This document shows, one piece after another, positions 7,921-16,185 of a stretch of DNA of 64,000 nucleotides. Made by a program: the position numbers and the translations under genes. A model generated the notes under the pieces. It had not been told where the DNA came from. It saw only the letters and a program-made list of their open reading frames with translations, and searched no databases. This DNA comes from an uncultured Lachnospiraceae bacterium (lineage in GTDB: Bacteria > Bacillota > Clostridia > Lachnospirales > Lachnospiraceae), in contig CAMUMG010000002.1 in assembly GCA_947089905.1 (NCBI GenBank), forward strand, positions 1-64,000. Direction: 5' to 3'. Numbering within the stretch: position 1 is the first letter of the stretch; every line of letters begins with the position of its first letter.

Positions 7921-8592
7921 CTAATTTTGCAAGAGGTTTCTGAACCATTCAAATAATTTGAATTGATATGTCACTTTGGGCGTTGATAGTAAAATGGATT
8001 CATATTCCTCTTCTGTTAAGAGACATTCAAGTTCCGTTTTTGATTCTTCTGGAACAACAGTAAAGGAATCATCCAGAAAGCAAAGGCTAGGAAACATAAT
8101 ACACCACCAGTTTTTTCCCTCTGCACGTCCAAGGCGAATACATAGGGCATCATATGTTCCTGCTGGAAGAGCAAGATCTCCATAAACTTTGATTGGAAAC
8201 ATAGTTTTTCCTAAAGAGGCATGTGCGGTATAATGATAGCCATGAGAAGCTAATACTTGATTAGAAACAGTTTCTAAATCAGTAAGTAGATTTGAAATTG
8301 TTATCATTGCCTGTTGTTTATCAGAAACATCTGATAGATAAGGTTTTAGATATTCGAGTAGAGTATTTTTAACTAAGAGCTTAATTTCCTGATCCTTAGG
8401 ATCATCACTGTCAGCAATAACATGAAATCGAAGAACTTTTTGAGCAATTCCCTCCTGAATGGAAGGAAGAACAGAAAGTTCTCTGCAAGACGCAGTTATG
8501 TAAGTTGCTAAACATAGATAGAGCATTAAAAAGGAAATAAAAATCTTATTTTTCAGATGGATATAAAAAAATTTTGGATTAAAATATTTCAT
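7921..8592 (-). CDS. spoIIR: stage II sporulation protein R
   Basis: This 223-residue protein has an N-terminal signal anchor (about residues 12-33) and the SpoIIR core, including FHVIADSDDPKDQEIK near residue 50. SpoIIR is made in the forespore under sigma F. It is secreted into the intermembrane space, where it triggers SpoIIGA processing of pro-sigma E in the mother cell. The ribosome site AGGAGA precedes the ATG. I could not find a convincing sigma-F promoter by eye. The gene is direct evidence that the organism forms endospores. Confidence 0.93.
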   Translation of the reverse strand: MKYFNPKFFYIHLKNKIFISFLMLYLCLATYITASCRELSVLPSIQEGIAQKVLRFHVIADSDDPKDQEIKLLVKNTLLEYLKPYLSDVSDKQQAMITISNLLTDLETVSNQVLASHGYHYTAHASLGKTMFPIKVYGDLALPAGTYDALCIRLGRAEGKNWWCIMFPSLCFLDDSFTVVPEESKTELECLLTEEEYESILLSTPKVTYQFKLFEWFRNLLQN

Positions 8593-8676
8593 AATAGTAT
8601 TCTCCTTTAGATAAATTTTGCAATGTTAAATAAAGTATGTACAAAAAAAATAAGTTTAAACCATAGAAGGGCAAAA

Positions 8677-8739
8677 CAAACGCATGAATAAAAAATTATC
8701 TGTTTTCAAATTTCTAATAAAAATAGATTCATACGTTTG
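8677..8739. repeat. hairpin repeat E, left of the PadR module
   Basis: CAAACGCATGAAT (8677-8689) pairs with ATTCATACGTTTG (8727-8739) with one mismatch, around an AT-rich centre. The 5' arm and the AT run after it are shared, in inverted orientation, with the 3' arm of the hairpin at 10225-10277 beyond the module. Confidence 0.6.
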
Positions 8740-8762
8740 TCGTGAGACCATTACTATTTGTG

Positions 8763-8791
8763 TTGACTTTTAATTTTAATAAAAGTATAAT
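8763..8791 (+). promoter_or_regulatory. sigma-A promoter of the padR-hydrolase operon
   Basis: TTGACT (8763-8768), a 17-base spacer and TATAAT (8786-8791). The -10 touches the palindromic operator. Confidence 0.75.
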
Positions 8792-8804
8792 AGTAATATT
8801 ACTA
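8791..8804. promoter_or_regulatory. palindromic operator, probable PadR site
   Basis: TAGTAATATTACTA is a perfect 14-bp palindrome starting at the last base of the -10 hexamer and covering the likely transcription start. A further TAGTAAT half-site follows at 8806. The position implies autorepression by the PadR-type protein. Confidence 0.6.
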
Positions 8805-8826
8805 ATAGTAATGAGTGGAGGAAAAC

Positions 8827-9363
8827 ATGGATAATATTATTCTCGGTCTTTTGCTTTTGGAAAGCAGAACAATTTATCAGTTAAGAGAACGAATCAGAAA
8901 GGGAATGGATTTGATGTATAGTAGTAGCATGGGCAGCATACAGGCAGCCATAAAAAAACTACTGAATCATGGATATATCACTTATGAAGAAAGCGTAAAA
9001 AATGGAAAATATAAGAAAACTTATGCTATAACGAATAGTGGAAAACGTTGTTTCTTTGAATGGGTAAACAGTCCTTTTGAAGTTCAAAACATCAAAAATC
9101 CGGAATTAGTAAAGGTATATTTTATGGGTTTTTCAGATAAGACAAGGTGTAGGAATAACATTGAAAAATATCTGTCTCTTTTGAGTGAGAAATATCATAC
9201 ATTAAATGCCATTTGTGAAGAAGCAAAAAGTGTAAATGTTACGGAAGAAAACAAGGATATTATTTTCTATCAGCTTTCGGCGGCTCGTTATGGAAGAGAT
9301 TTTATGAAATTTAATATTGAATGGTATAAAAAACTAATCAATGAAATGGAGGATAAAAAATAG
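8827..9363 (+). CDS. PadR family transcriptional regulator
   Basis: This 178-residue protein has an N-terminal winged helix of PadR type: ILGLLLLESRTIYQLRERI, then SMGSIQAAIKKLLNHGYITYEE, then a wing with YKKTYAITNSGK. A C-terminal helical dimerisation region follows. The ATG at 8827 is chosen because GGAGG lies 5 bases upstream; the GTG at 8815 overlaps no suitable site. It is followed directly by an alpha/beta hydrolase gene (TAGTG overlap), so both are controlled by the promoter and palindrome upstream. The ligand is unknown. Confidence 0.88.
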   Translation: MDNIILGLLLLESRTIYQLRERIRKGMDLMYSSSMGSIQAAIKKLLNHGYITYEESVKNGKYKKTYAITNSGKRCFFEWVNSPFEVQNIKNPELVKVYFMGFSDKTRCRNNIEKYLSLLSEKYHTLNAICEEAKSVNVTEENKDIIFYQLSAARYGRDFMKFNIEWYKKLINEMEDKK

Positions 9364-10163
9364 TGCAACAATTCAAATTGAATTTTTCGCCAATCGTATA
9401 TTATACCAGCGAAAAAAATTGTGGTGAATGGGTATTGTTGCTTCATGCTGCATTTGTAAATCACAAAATGTTTCAACCACAGATTGACTATTTTGAAAAC
9501 AAATATAACATATTAGCGGTTGATATTATCGGTCATGGAGAATCGACAGATATAAAAAAGGGTGACAGTATAGAAAAAATGTCAGCATGGATATACAATA
9601 TAATGAATGCTGAAAAAATCAAAAAAATACATATTGTTGGTATTTCATTGGGTGCTATTTTAGCACAGGATTTTGCAAATCGGTATCCAGATGCAGTAAA
9701 CTCTCTTGCTTGTTTTGGTGGATATGATATTAACAATTTTGACAAAAAAATGCAGAAAGAAAATAGTATTTCACAGATACTAATGATGCTAAAGGCTTTT
9801 GTTTCTATTAAATGGTTTGCAGAATCAAATAAGAAAATATCTGCTCTTTCCCTACAGGCTCAAAATGACTTTTATGATATGAATATTCAATTTCCAAAGA
9901 AATCTTTTTTGTATTTGGCGTCTTTGGATAGGATGGTAAATGTATTTCAAACAAAATCAAGAAAGTACCCTTTATTGATAGGGTGTGGGAAATTTGATAT
10001 ACCAATGGAATTGAAAGCAATAGAAATTTGGAAAATTAGAGAACCTCAATCAAAAGTTGTGATTTTTGAAAATGCAGGACATTGTGTAAATATGGATGTA
10101 CCCCAAGGGTTTAATGAGGTAATGGAAGAATTTTGGAAAAAAATAACAGATACTGTTTATTAG
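9363..10163 (+). CDS. alpha/beta hydrolase
   Basis: This 266-residue single-domain alpha/beta-hydrolase fold enzyme has the nucleophile elbow G-I-S-L-G with S95. The probable acid is D212 (GKFDIP) and the catalytic His is H240 (NAGHCVNMD). The oxyanion segment is near LLHAAF (26-31). All triad residues are present. The start GTG overlaps the padR stop codon (TAGTG), and GGAGG in the end of padR serves as ribosome site. The substrate cannot be told; co-regulation with PadR suggests removal or activation of a small aromatic or lipid-like compound. Hairpin F follows. Confidence 0.87.
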   Translation: MQQFKLNFSPIVYYTSEKNCGEWVLLLHAAFVNHKMFQPQIDYFENKYNILAVDIIGHGESTDIKKGDSIEKMSAWIYNIMNAEKIKKIHIVGISLGAILAQDFANRYPDAVNSLACFGGYDINNFDKKMQKENSISQILMMLKAFVSIKWFAESNKKISALSLQAQNDFYDMNIQFPKKSFLYLASLDRMVNVFQTKSRKYPLLIGCGKFDIPMELKAIEIWKIREPQSKVVIFENAGHCVNMDVPQGFNEVMEEFWKKITDTVY

Positions 10164-10224
10164 TAAAAGATAATTAAGAATAACTATTAATAATATACAG
10201 TTTTTCTGATTGAACTGCACAGGA

Positions 10225-10277
10225 CAAACGCATAAATAAAAAATTTTTATTTTATAAATTTTTTATTCATGCGTTTG
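10225..10277. repeat. hairpin repeat F, right of the PadR module
   Basis: Arms 10225-10246 and 10256-10277 are 22 bases each with a single mismatch, beginning CAAACGCAT and ending ATGCGTTTG, around a 9-base centre. They resemble hairpin E at 8677-8739. It can also act as the terminator of the padR-hydrolase operon. Confidence 0.65.
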
Positions 10278-10300
10278 CCATGATAGAAGGGAAAATGTCA

Positions 10301-10329
10301 TTGAACATTTCAGAGTTTCAGTGTACAAT
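10301..10329 (+). promoter_or_regulatory. sigma-A promoter of ddl-murI
   Basis: TTGAAC (10301-10306), 17-base spacer, TACAAT (10324-10329), 58 bases before the chosen ddl start. Confidence 0.6.
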
Positions 10330-10387
10330 ATAACAGCATAGATATAAAATAGAATCTTTGATGATAGTCACAATAGGGGGGCTAACG

Positions 10388-11464
10388 ATGAGAAAAATGA
10401 TAGTTGCAGTAATTTTTGGCGGACAGTCTTCAGAACATGAAGTATCTTGTATGTCAGCAGTAAATGTAATTGAAAGTATACAAGAAACACAATATGAACT
10501 TTTACTGATTGGAATTACCAAAGAAGGACGTTGGTTAAAAGTAGAACAAGTTTCAGATATAATATCTGGTGAATGGAGAAATGGAACAACCAATGCAATT
10601 ATTTCTCCAGATGCAGGAGTACATGGAGTATTGCTGTCTGAAAAGGGTAGCGTAACAGTTCAGTATGTAGATCTTGTCTTTCCAGTACTACATGGAAAGT
10701 ATGGAGAAGATGGTACCATTCAGGGATTATTAGAGCTTGCAAAAATTCCTTATGTAGGCTGTGGAGTTTTAGCATCTGCGGTTTGTATGGATAAAATTTA
10801 TACAAAAGGTATTGTAGAACGGTTAGGAATTCGGCAGGCAAACTATATTTGTGTACAGATACATGAGTTAGATCAAAAGGAAGAGATAGAAAAGAGGATT
10901 AAACAGACATTAGGATATCCCGTTTTTATTAAACCCGCAAATTCAGGTTCCTCACGTGGTGTAACAAAAGCCGAAAATAAGGAAGAATTATTTGAAGGTT
11001 TAAAACTTGCAGCAGAACATGATGATAAAATATTAGTAGAAGAACAGATTTTTGGAAGAGAATTAGAATGTGCAGTTTTAGGAGGTTTTGATCCAAAATC
11101 GTCTGGTATTGGTGAAATTTTAGCAGCTGCAGAGTTTTATGATTATGATGCGAAATACCACAATGAGGAGTCAAAAACAGTAATTCATCCACAACTTCCA
11201 GAGGGGATAGAAAAGCAGATTTCAGATGCTGCAGTGAGAATCTTTAAAGCAGTTGATGGTTACGGATTAGCACGTGTAGATTTCTTTTTGGAAAAGGAAA
11301 CAAATGAGGTTATATTTAATGAAATTAATACAATGCCCGGATTTACTGGGATTAGTATGTATCCGATGCTTTGGGAGGCAAAAGGACTTTCTAAACAACA
11401 TTTAGTAGATAAGTTAATTCAGCTTGGACTAAAGAGGACATACAAAGGAAAAGGAGTAGAGTGA
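10388..11464 (+). CDS. ddl: D-alanine--D-alanine ligase
   Basis: This 358-residue ATP-grasp enzyme makes the D-Ala-D-Ala dipeptide for peptidoglycan. Motifs: FGGQSSEHEVS near the start (substrate loop), HGKYGEDGTIQG, a KPANSGSSRGV-type ATP loop, and NEINTMPGFT near the C-terminus (metal ligands). The ATG at 10388 has the G-rich site AGGGGGG 7 bases upstream; upstream in-frame starts add about 10 unmatched residues. The stop overlaps the murI start (TGATG), indicating translational coupling. Confidence 0.95.
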   Translation: MRKMIVAVIFGGQSSEHEVSCMSAVNVIESIQETQYELLLIGITKEGRWLKVEQVSDIISGEWRNGTTNAIISPDAGVHGVLLSEKGSVTVQYVDLVFPVLHGKYGEDGTIQGLLELAKIPYVGCGVLASAVCMDKIYTKGIVERLGIRQANYICVQIHELDQKEEIEKRIKQTLGYPVFIKPANSGSSRGVTKAENKEELFEGLKLAAEHDDKILVEEQIFGRELECAVLGGFDPKSSGIGEILAAAEFYDYDAKYHNEESKTVIHPQLPEGIEKQISDAAVRIFKAVDGYGLARVDFFLEKETNEVIFNEINTMPGFTGISMYPMLWEAKGLSKQHLVDKLIQLGLKRTYKGKGVE

Positions 11465-12279
11465 TGTCATGTGAAGCACCAATCGGTATCTTTGATTCTG
11501 GAGTTGGCGGGCTGACAGTAGCAAAAGAGATCATGCAGCAGCTTCCGAAAGAAAAGCTTATTTATTTTGGAGATACAGCACGAGTTCCCTATGGAAGTAA
11601 GTCGAAAGAAACCGTGACGGCATATTCCAGACAAATTATTAAGTTTCTTTTATCAAAACAAGTAAAGGCGATTGTAGTCGCCTGTAATACAGCAAGTGCA
11701 CTTGCCTTAGACACAGTTTCAAAAGAGGTAGATGTTCCAATGATAGGAGTAGTAAAACCCGGAGCAAAAGTGGCAGTACAGACTACAAAAAACGGTAAAG
11801 TTGGTGTGATTGGAACAGAAGCTACCATTCGAAGTGGGTTGTATCCTACTCTTTTAAAAGCCATGAATCCAGCGTTAGAGGTATATGAACAGCCATGTCC
11901 TCTTTTTGTACCATTAGTTGAGGAAATGTGGTTAAACGATCCAGTAACAAAAGAAATTGCAAAACGATATATTTGTGGATTGCAAAAACAGGGTATAGAT
12001 ACGTTGGTTCTAGGGTGTACACATTATCCACTTTTGCGTCCAGTATTACGTGAAATTGTAGGTGAGCAGGTAGCCTTAGTCAATCCCGCATATGAAACTG
12101 CAAAGTATTTAAAGGAGGTTCTCTCTCAAAAGGAGTTAGAGTGCACCAAAAATAAATATCCGTCAGATCATATTTTTTATGTCAGTGATGGTGCGGAAAA
12201 GTTTCGTGCATTTGCTAGTTCTATACTTGCATGTGAAATGATTGAAACGAAAGATGTAAATATAAAAACATTTGATTAG
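11464..12279 (+). CDS. murI: glutamate racemase
   Basis: This 271-residue enzyme converts L- to D-glutamate for peptidoglycan. It starts with the IGIFDSGVGGLTV motif and carries both catalytic cysteines in VVACNTASA and LGCTHYPLL. ATG at 11464 overlaps the ddl stop and has AGGAG upstream. It forms a cell-wall precursor operon with ddl and the following DUF1934 gene. Confidence 0.96.
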   Translation: MSCEAPIGIFDSGVGGLTVAKEIMQQLPKEKLIYFGDTARVPYGSKSKETVTAYSRQIIKFLLSKQVKAIVVACNTASALALDTVSKEVDVPMIGVVKPGAKVAVQTTKNGKVGVIGTEATIRSGLYPTLLKAMNPALEVYEQPCPLFVPLVEEMWLNDPVTKEIAKRYICGLQKQGIDTLVLGCTHYPLLRPVLREIVGEQVALVNPAYETAKYLKEVLSQKELECTKNKYPSDHIFYVSDGAEKFRAFASSILACEMIETKDVNIKTFD

Positions 12280-12303
12280 CTATAATTTGGAAATGAGGAT
12301 CTT

Positions 12304-12735
12304 ATGACAAAAGATGTATTAGTTACGGTTGCCGGACTTCAGTTAGAAATTGATGCACAAGAAGTTGTCGAGGTAATCAACCGTGGAGAATACTATTTCA
12401 GAAACGGAAAACATTATATTATCTATGATGAGTTTATAGAAGATGAATCTGGAAATGGAATACAGACAAAATGTATCCTAAAATTAAATAAAAATAAAGT
12501 GGAGATGATCCGAAAGGGTGAAACCCAAACTAATCTGATTTTTGATTTGGGAAAGAGTTGTCAGACCTTTTACTATACGCCATTTGGAAATTTGACTTTG
12601 GGAGTGACAACAAATTCTATCGAAGTGAAAGAGACACAAGATCAAATTACTGCCAGACTATTATATTCTTTAGATATTAATTATCAATATGTCAGTGACT
12701 GTGAGTTAAAAATTGAAGTAAAGAGTAGCATTTAA
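12304..12735 (+). CDS. DUF1934 beta-barrel protein (YwiB-like)
   Basis: This 143-residue protein with alternating beta strands (YYFRNGKHYIIYDEF, FYYTPFGNLTLGV, ARLLYSLDINYQY) matches the calycin-like DUF1934 family. The family has no firm function. It lies 24 bases after murI and ahead of a strong terminator, so it is the last gene of the ddl-murI operon. Confidence 0.82.
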   Translation: MTKDVLVTVAGLQLEIDAQEVVEVINRGEYYFRNGKHYIIYDEFIEDESGNGIQTKCILKLNKNKVEMIRKGETQTNLIFDLGKSCQTFYYTPFGNLTLGVTTNSIEVKETQDQITARLLYSLDINYQYVSDCELKIEVKSSI

Positions 12736-12745
12736 TATACATTTT

Positions 12746-12776
12746 AACAGGTGCTCTGTATCACAGAGCACCTGTT
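12746..12776. terminator. rho-independent terminator of ddl-murI-DUF1934
   Basis: A 14-bp perfect stem (12746-12759 with 12763-12776) encloses a 3-base ATC loop and is followed by TTGT. Confidence 0.85.
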
Positions 12777-12794
12777 TTGTATTTCGATTTTGGC

Positions 12795-12929
12795 TTATCC
12801 TGTCAGCCTGAAGCTTAACTTGTAAAAGCCGTTGAACGTATACATGATTTGTTCCTTATATGCTTCTGTGCAAGCTATAGATGATTCTCCCACATAGGGC
12901 AGTGCATGATTGATAGTTGCAATTTTAAT
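12795..12929 (-). pseudogene. possible coding remnant, unidentified
   Basis: Reading leftward, 44 codons are open between a stop at 12930-12932 and a stop at 12795-12797. The peptide has a protein-like composition (ending FNGFYKLSFRLTG) but no start codon or ribosome site. Codon use resembles coding DNA more than the AT-rich spacers around it, and the adjoining 12968-13037 is plain AT-rich spacer. I do not recognise it. It could be the tail of a decayed gene or chance. Confidence 0.2.
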
Positions 12930-13037
12930 TCACAGGGACAACAACATTTTAGATCATCGCCCCTTGATTACAAAACTAAAAATTAATGTCAAGTGTAGCT
13001 TTATATTCTGTTGTCGATTCGATGGATTTATTGTTTA

Positions 13038-13667
13038 CTAATTTACCTTATATCTCAAAATTGTTTTGAGCTTATCCGCTTTTGTGCTATTAGTCAAATA
13101 GATTTCTCTATGACAATCTGTTATCCGTTGTAAACCGTTTTCTTCTGTAAATCTATCCATTTGTTCAAAAGAGGATGGTTCATTGTCATATGAGCCAACA
13201 TGTAGAATTTCAACACATTTTCCGTCATGTATTGTATCAAAAATAATTTTTTCATACAGCCGATTTGGCTTTTTAATTTTTACCATTTCCAATGTAGCAC
13301 ATACCATTTCCGCTGTAATAAAATCCGGCTGACGTATCATAATGGTATATTCTAAATTCTCTTTTATGAGTTTGCTAGTAGCAGATTTTGTATCAGCGTT
13401 TTTCAGTTTCCAGATACCCTCTAAAGGATAAACCGTAAAGTCATGGATTTCATTTGATAAAATGTTTTTAGTTGCAGTATATTTATAGCCCATTTTAATA
13501 GCATACGCTAATGAATAGAGAGCAGCTACCCTATCTGAAAAATCTGTGTCGTTAGGATTTCCGCTTCCTTTCATCATAATAAAATGATAATTGGGTATAT
13601 CTACTAAAGCAGGTATATTTTTTGCTCCATACAGAGCTTTTTCGTGCTTTCTCCATTCAAATTTCAT
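13038..13667 (-). CDS. GyrI-like small-molecule-binding domain protein
   Basis: This 209-residue protein matches the stand-alone GyrI-like group (COG4832 type): N-terminal DIPNYHFIMMKGSGNP, middle YPLEGIW, and a C-terminal EILHVGSYDNEPSSFEQM segment typical of the SOUL/GyrI barrel. There is no helix-turn-helix, so it is not a BmrR-type regulator. Family members bind or hydrolyse small cationic or electrophilic compounds. AAGGAGGTG precedes the ATG. It stands alone, downstream of the glucuronide operon but separated by a hairpin. Confidence 0.85.
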   Translation of the reverse strand: MKFEWRKHEKALYGAKNIPALVDIPNYHFIMMKGSGNPNDTDFSDRVAALYSLAYAIKMGYKYTATKNILSNEIHDFTVYPLEGIWKLKNADTKSATSKLIKENLEYTIMIRQPDFITAEMVCATLEMVKIKKPNRLYEKIIFDTIHDGKCVEILHVGSYDNEPSSFEQMDRFTEENGLQRITDCHREIYLTNSTKADKLKTILRYKVN

Positions 13668-13797
13668 AGTAGCACCTCCTTATGGAAACAGTGTATCAAA
13701 CATAACCTGACGCCTAAAGTCATGTTCTATATTTTTCCTGCATTTTCTGTAATCTTTTTTAATTTGTTTACTATATTACACTAATATGTACAGAAAA

Positions 13798-13896
13798 GGG
13801 ACTGTCGCAAAACAGAAAATCAACTTGATATATAGTATAAATATAAAATAGAATCTTACTATATATTGTTTAGTTGGTATACTTTTACGACAGTCC
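13798..13896. repeat. dispersed hairpin, copy B (GGGACTGTCGC arms)
   Basis: GGGACTGTCGCAAAA (13798-13812) pairs with TTTTACGACAGTCC (13883-13896) with slight mismatch. An inner AT stem around 13828-13866 extends it. It lies 9 bases beyond the uxuB stop and on that strand is followed by T-poor DNA, so it may both terminate the glucuronide operon and belong to a dispersed family. Confidence 0.6.
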
Positions 13897-13904
13897 TGTC
13901 TTTT

Positions 13905-14750
13905 TTATACACCTGAATAAGCGGAAAATCCTCCATCAATAGGAATAACAACACCATTGACAAATCCAGAGAGAGAAGGCTCTACAAGATAAAGTAATGT
14001 CCCAATAAGTTCCTCGGCAGTACCAAACCTATCCATAGGTGTGTTGCGAAGAATTTTTTCTGTACGTTTTGTCGGAGTTTTATCCTCTTGATATAATAAT
14101 TTTTCATTTTGTTTCGTAACAAAAAATCCGGGAGCCAGTGCGTTACAGCGAATTCCGACTTTAGAAAAATGCACAGCTAACCATTGGGTTAGATTGGAAA
14201 CGGCTGCTTTTGCACCACTGTATGCTGGTATTTTAGTTAAAGGGGTAAAGGAATTCATACTGGAAATGTTAATAATAGAACACCCTTCTTTCCCAAGCAT
14301 ATCTTGTGCGAAAACTTGAGTTGGAAGCAATGTCCCCATATAATTTAAGTCAAATACAAATTTGATACCCGAAGGATCTAAATCAAAAAAGGTTTTCTTT
14401 TGACCAAGATCTTCTGGATGGTGAAACTCATTTTCGGTGGTTGCCGCTGGATGATTGCCTCCTGCACCATTAATTAATAGATCACATTTCCCGAAATCGG
14501 ATAAAATTTGCTGATGGGCTACTTCCAGAGAATCCTTTTCTAAAACGTTACAGGCATAGCCCTTTGCAATAAAACCCTGTGCTGTAATTTGCTCTGCTGC
14601 CTGTTTAGCAGCATCTTCATTTAAATCTAAAAGGGCGGTTTTTGCTCCTGATTTTGCAAGTGCTTCTGCCAGACAGGAACATAAGATACCACCCGCTCCA
14701 GTGACAACAGCAATTTTATTTTTTAAATCAATCTTAATTGGATACTCCAT
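13905..14750 (-). CDS. uxuB: SDR-type D-mannonate oxidoreductase (fructuronate reductase)
   Basis: This 281-residue short-chain dehydrogenase has a TGAGGIL nucleotide-binding loop, INGAGG, catalytic SS...YSGAK (S/Y/K), and a C-terminal IPIDGGFSAYSGV. It interconverts D-fructuronate and D-mannonate with NAD(H). The SDR form of UxuB, as in Bacillus, replaces the unrelated long-chain enzyme of E. coli. The ATG at 14750 follows GGAGGT; a start at 14762 would lie before that site. It overlaps the transporter gene by 17 bases and is last in the gusA-uxuA-transporter operon, which fixes its role. Confidence 0.88.
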   Translation of the reverse strand: MEYPIKIDLKNKIAVVTGAGGILCSCLAEALAKSGAKTALLDLNEDAAKQAAEQITAQGFIAKGYACNVLEKDSLEVAHQQILSDFGKCDLLINGAGGNHPAATTENEFHHPEDLGQKKTFFDLDPSGIKFVFDLNYMGTLLPTQVFAQDMLGKEGCSIINISSMNSFTPLTKIPAYSGAKAAVSNLTQWLAVHFSKVGIRCNALAPGFFVTKQNEKLLYQEDKTPTKRTEKILRNTPMDRFGTAEELIGTLLYLVEPSLSGFVNGVVIPIDGGFSAYSGV

Positions 14751-16152
14751 GATTACCTCCATTATGCCGTTCTTTTAAAATCTGTGTATTCTCTTCTACC
14801 ATCTTTTTTGTTAAAGGATAAAAGAAGGCCAGAATGACTGCAACTAAAAAGAATAAAACCGCTGGAATTAAAGTATCAACTAAATATAATCCCTGAACTA
14901 CCTGTTTGGTTTGAACTGCTGCTGTTTCCTGATAACCAATAGCGGCAAGTGCCCAGCCTGCAGTTCCTCCCGCAAGTGCCTGTCCAACTTTACGGGCAAA
15001 GGAATAGACAGAATATACAATACCATCTTCACGTTTTCCGGTTATTACTTCCTGATAATCGATGACATCTGTAATATTCGCCCAGATAATCATATTAAAA
15101 AAATTCACTCCTATAAAGCCGATACTAGAAAGAATAACAAAAACCCAAGGATTTTGAATTTTTAAAAAGTACAAAATGAAATATAAAATACCAGAAAAAA
15201 ATGTTCCTACTACTGCCAATTCCTTTTTTCCATACTTTTTAGAAAGTGGAGCGGTAATACCCGCAATTACTAAGGCAAACCCAGTATTGATAACACTGGA
15301 TATAGCAAGAGGACGGATATCATTAAAATAGTCTGCATATAAATAATTATTCATAGACTGTACTAATAATTGACTGAGTAGCAGTCCAATAGCTGCACCA
15401 ATAATAGCAAGAAGTGCTCGATTGGTAAAGGTTGCTTTCATTGTCTGAGCAAATGTTACTGATTGACCAGATTGCGAAGCGGAGATATGAACTCGTTCTA
15501 ATGTCATATAGTAACATAGCAGATAACAAATAATAGCAAGAACGGAAAAAATTCCAGCAATTAGAGTAAAGGCAGGAGCATTGACAATCTGGTTGCCAGC
15601 CTCATCTTTGGTATAGATAACTAAAGGGGCACCTACTCCAATAAAAAGTCCTGCGAGAGAGGCACCAATTCCACGGAATGTAGACAGACCAGTGCGATCA
15701 GCTGGTTCCCCACTGATTGCAGATGCCATAGAACCATAGGGAATATTAATAGACGTATAAAAAATGCTTCCCCATAATAAATAGGTTACAAACATATATA
15801 CAATCTTTACATTCATAGATGCTCCTGCAAGACTAGATTGATACATTAAAAAGCTGAAAATTGCTACAGGACCACACATTCTTCGAATCCAAGGACGAAA
15901 TTTTCCATCAGAACGAGGTTTGCATTTATCTACAATTCGTCCCATACCAACATCAGTAAACGCATCTAATAGTCTGGCTATAACAAACATAATACCAACG
16001 AGCTTGCTGTCAATTCCTAAGACTTTGGTATAAAATACCATTAGAAAGGAACTGGCAAAGATAAAGGTAAAATCATTGCCAAAATCTCCAAACATATAGC
16101 CGATTTTATCCCGTAGACCGAATGGTCGAACTGTTTTTTGTGTTTCATTCAT
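14734..16152 (-). CDS. GPH-family glycoside-pentoside-hexuronide:cation symporter
   Basis: This 472-residue membrane protein has about 12 hydrophobic segments and the GPH pattern: a RPFGLRDKIGYMFGDFGNDF N-terminus, DAFTDVGMGRIVDK in the loop after helix 2, RPWI, and a central DRTGLSTFRG segment. It imports a glycoside with Na+ or H+. Its place between uxuA and uxuB, downstream of gusA, makes glucuronides or glucuronate the likely cargo. The ATG at 16152 is chosen; the only upstream in-frame start is a TTG at 16173 in front of the ribosome site. Confidence 0.88.
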   Translation of the reverse strand: MNETQKTVRPFGLRDKIGYMFGDFGNDFTFIFASSFLMVFYTKVLGIDSKLVGIMFVIARLLDAFTDVGMGRIVDKCKPRSDGKFRPWIRRMCGPVAIFSFLMYQSSLAGASMNVKIVYMFVTYLLWGSIFYTSINIPYGSMASAISGEPADRTGLSTFRGIGASLAGLFIGVGAPLVIYTKDEAGNQIVNAPAFTLIAGIFSVLAIICYLLCYYMTLERVHISASQSGQSVTFAQTMKATFTNRALLAIIGAAIGLLLSQLLVQSMNNYLYADYFNDIRPLAISSVINTGFALVIAGITAPLSKKYGKKELAVVGTFFSGILYFILYFLKIQNPWVFVILSSIGFIGVNFFNMIIWANITDVIDYQEVITGKREDGIVYSVYSFARKVGQALAGGTAGWALAAIGYQETAAVQTKQVVQGLYLVDTLIPAVLFFLVAVILAFFYPLTKKMVEENTQILKERHNGGNHGVSN

Positions 16153-16185
16153 AGAGTTACCATACCTTTCCAAAAGTATTGATAA

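Noticed and set aside
7872..7952. Longer N-terminus for IspE
   Set aside because: The extension begins with TTG, has no match to the family, and the ATG at 7871 has an ideal AAGGAGG.
8677..10277. Hairpins E and F as a CRISPR or transposon pair
   Set aside because: Only two units, no regular spacing, no transposase between them; treated as repeats that may be mobile or just terminators.
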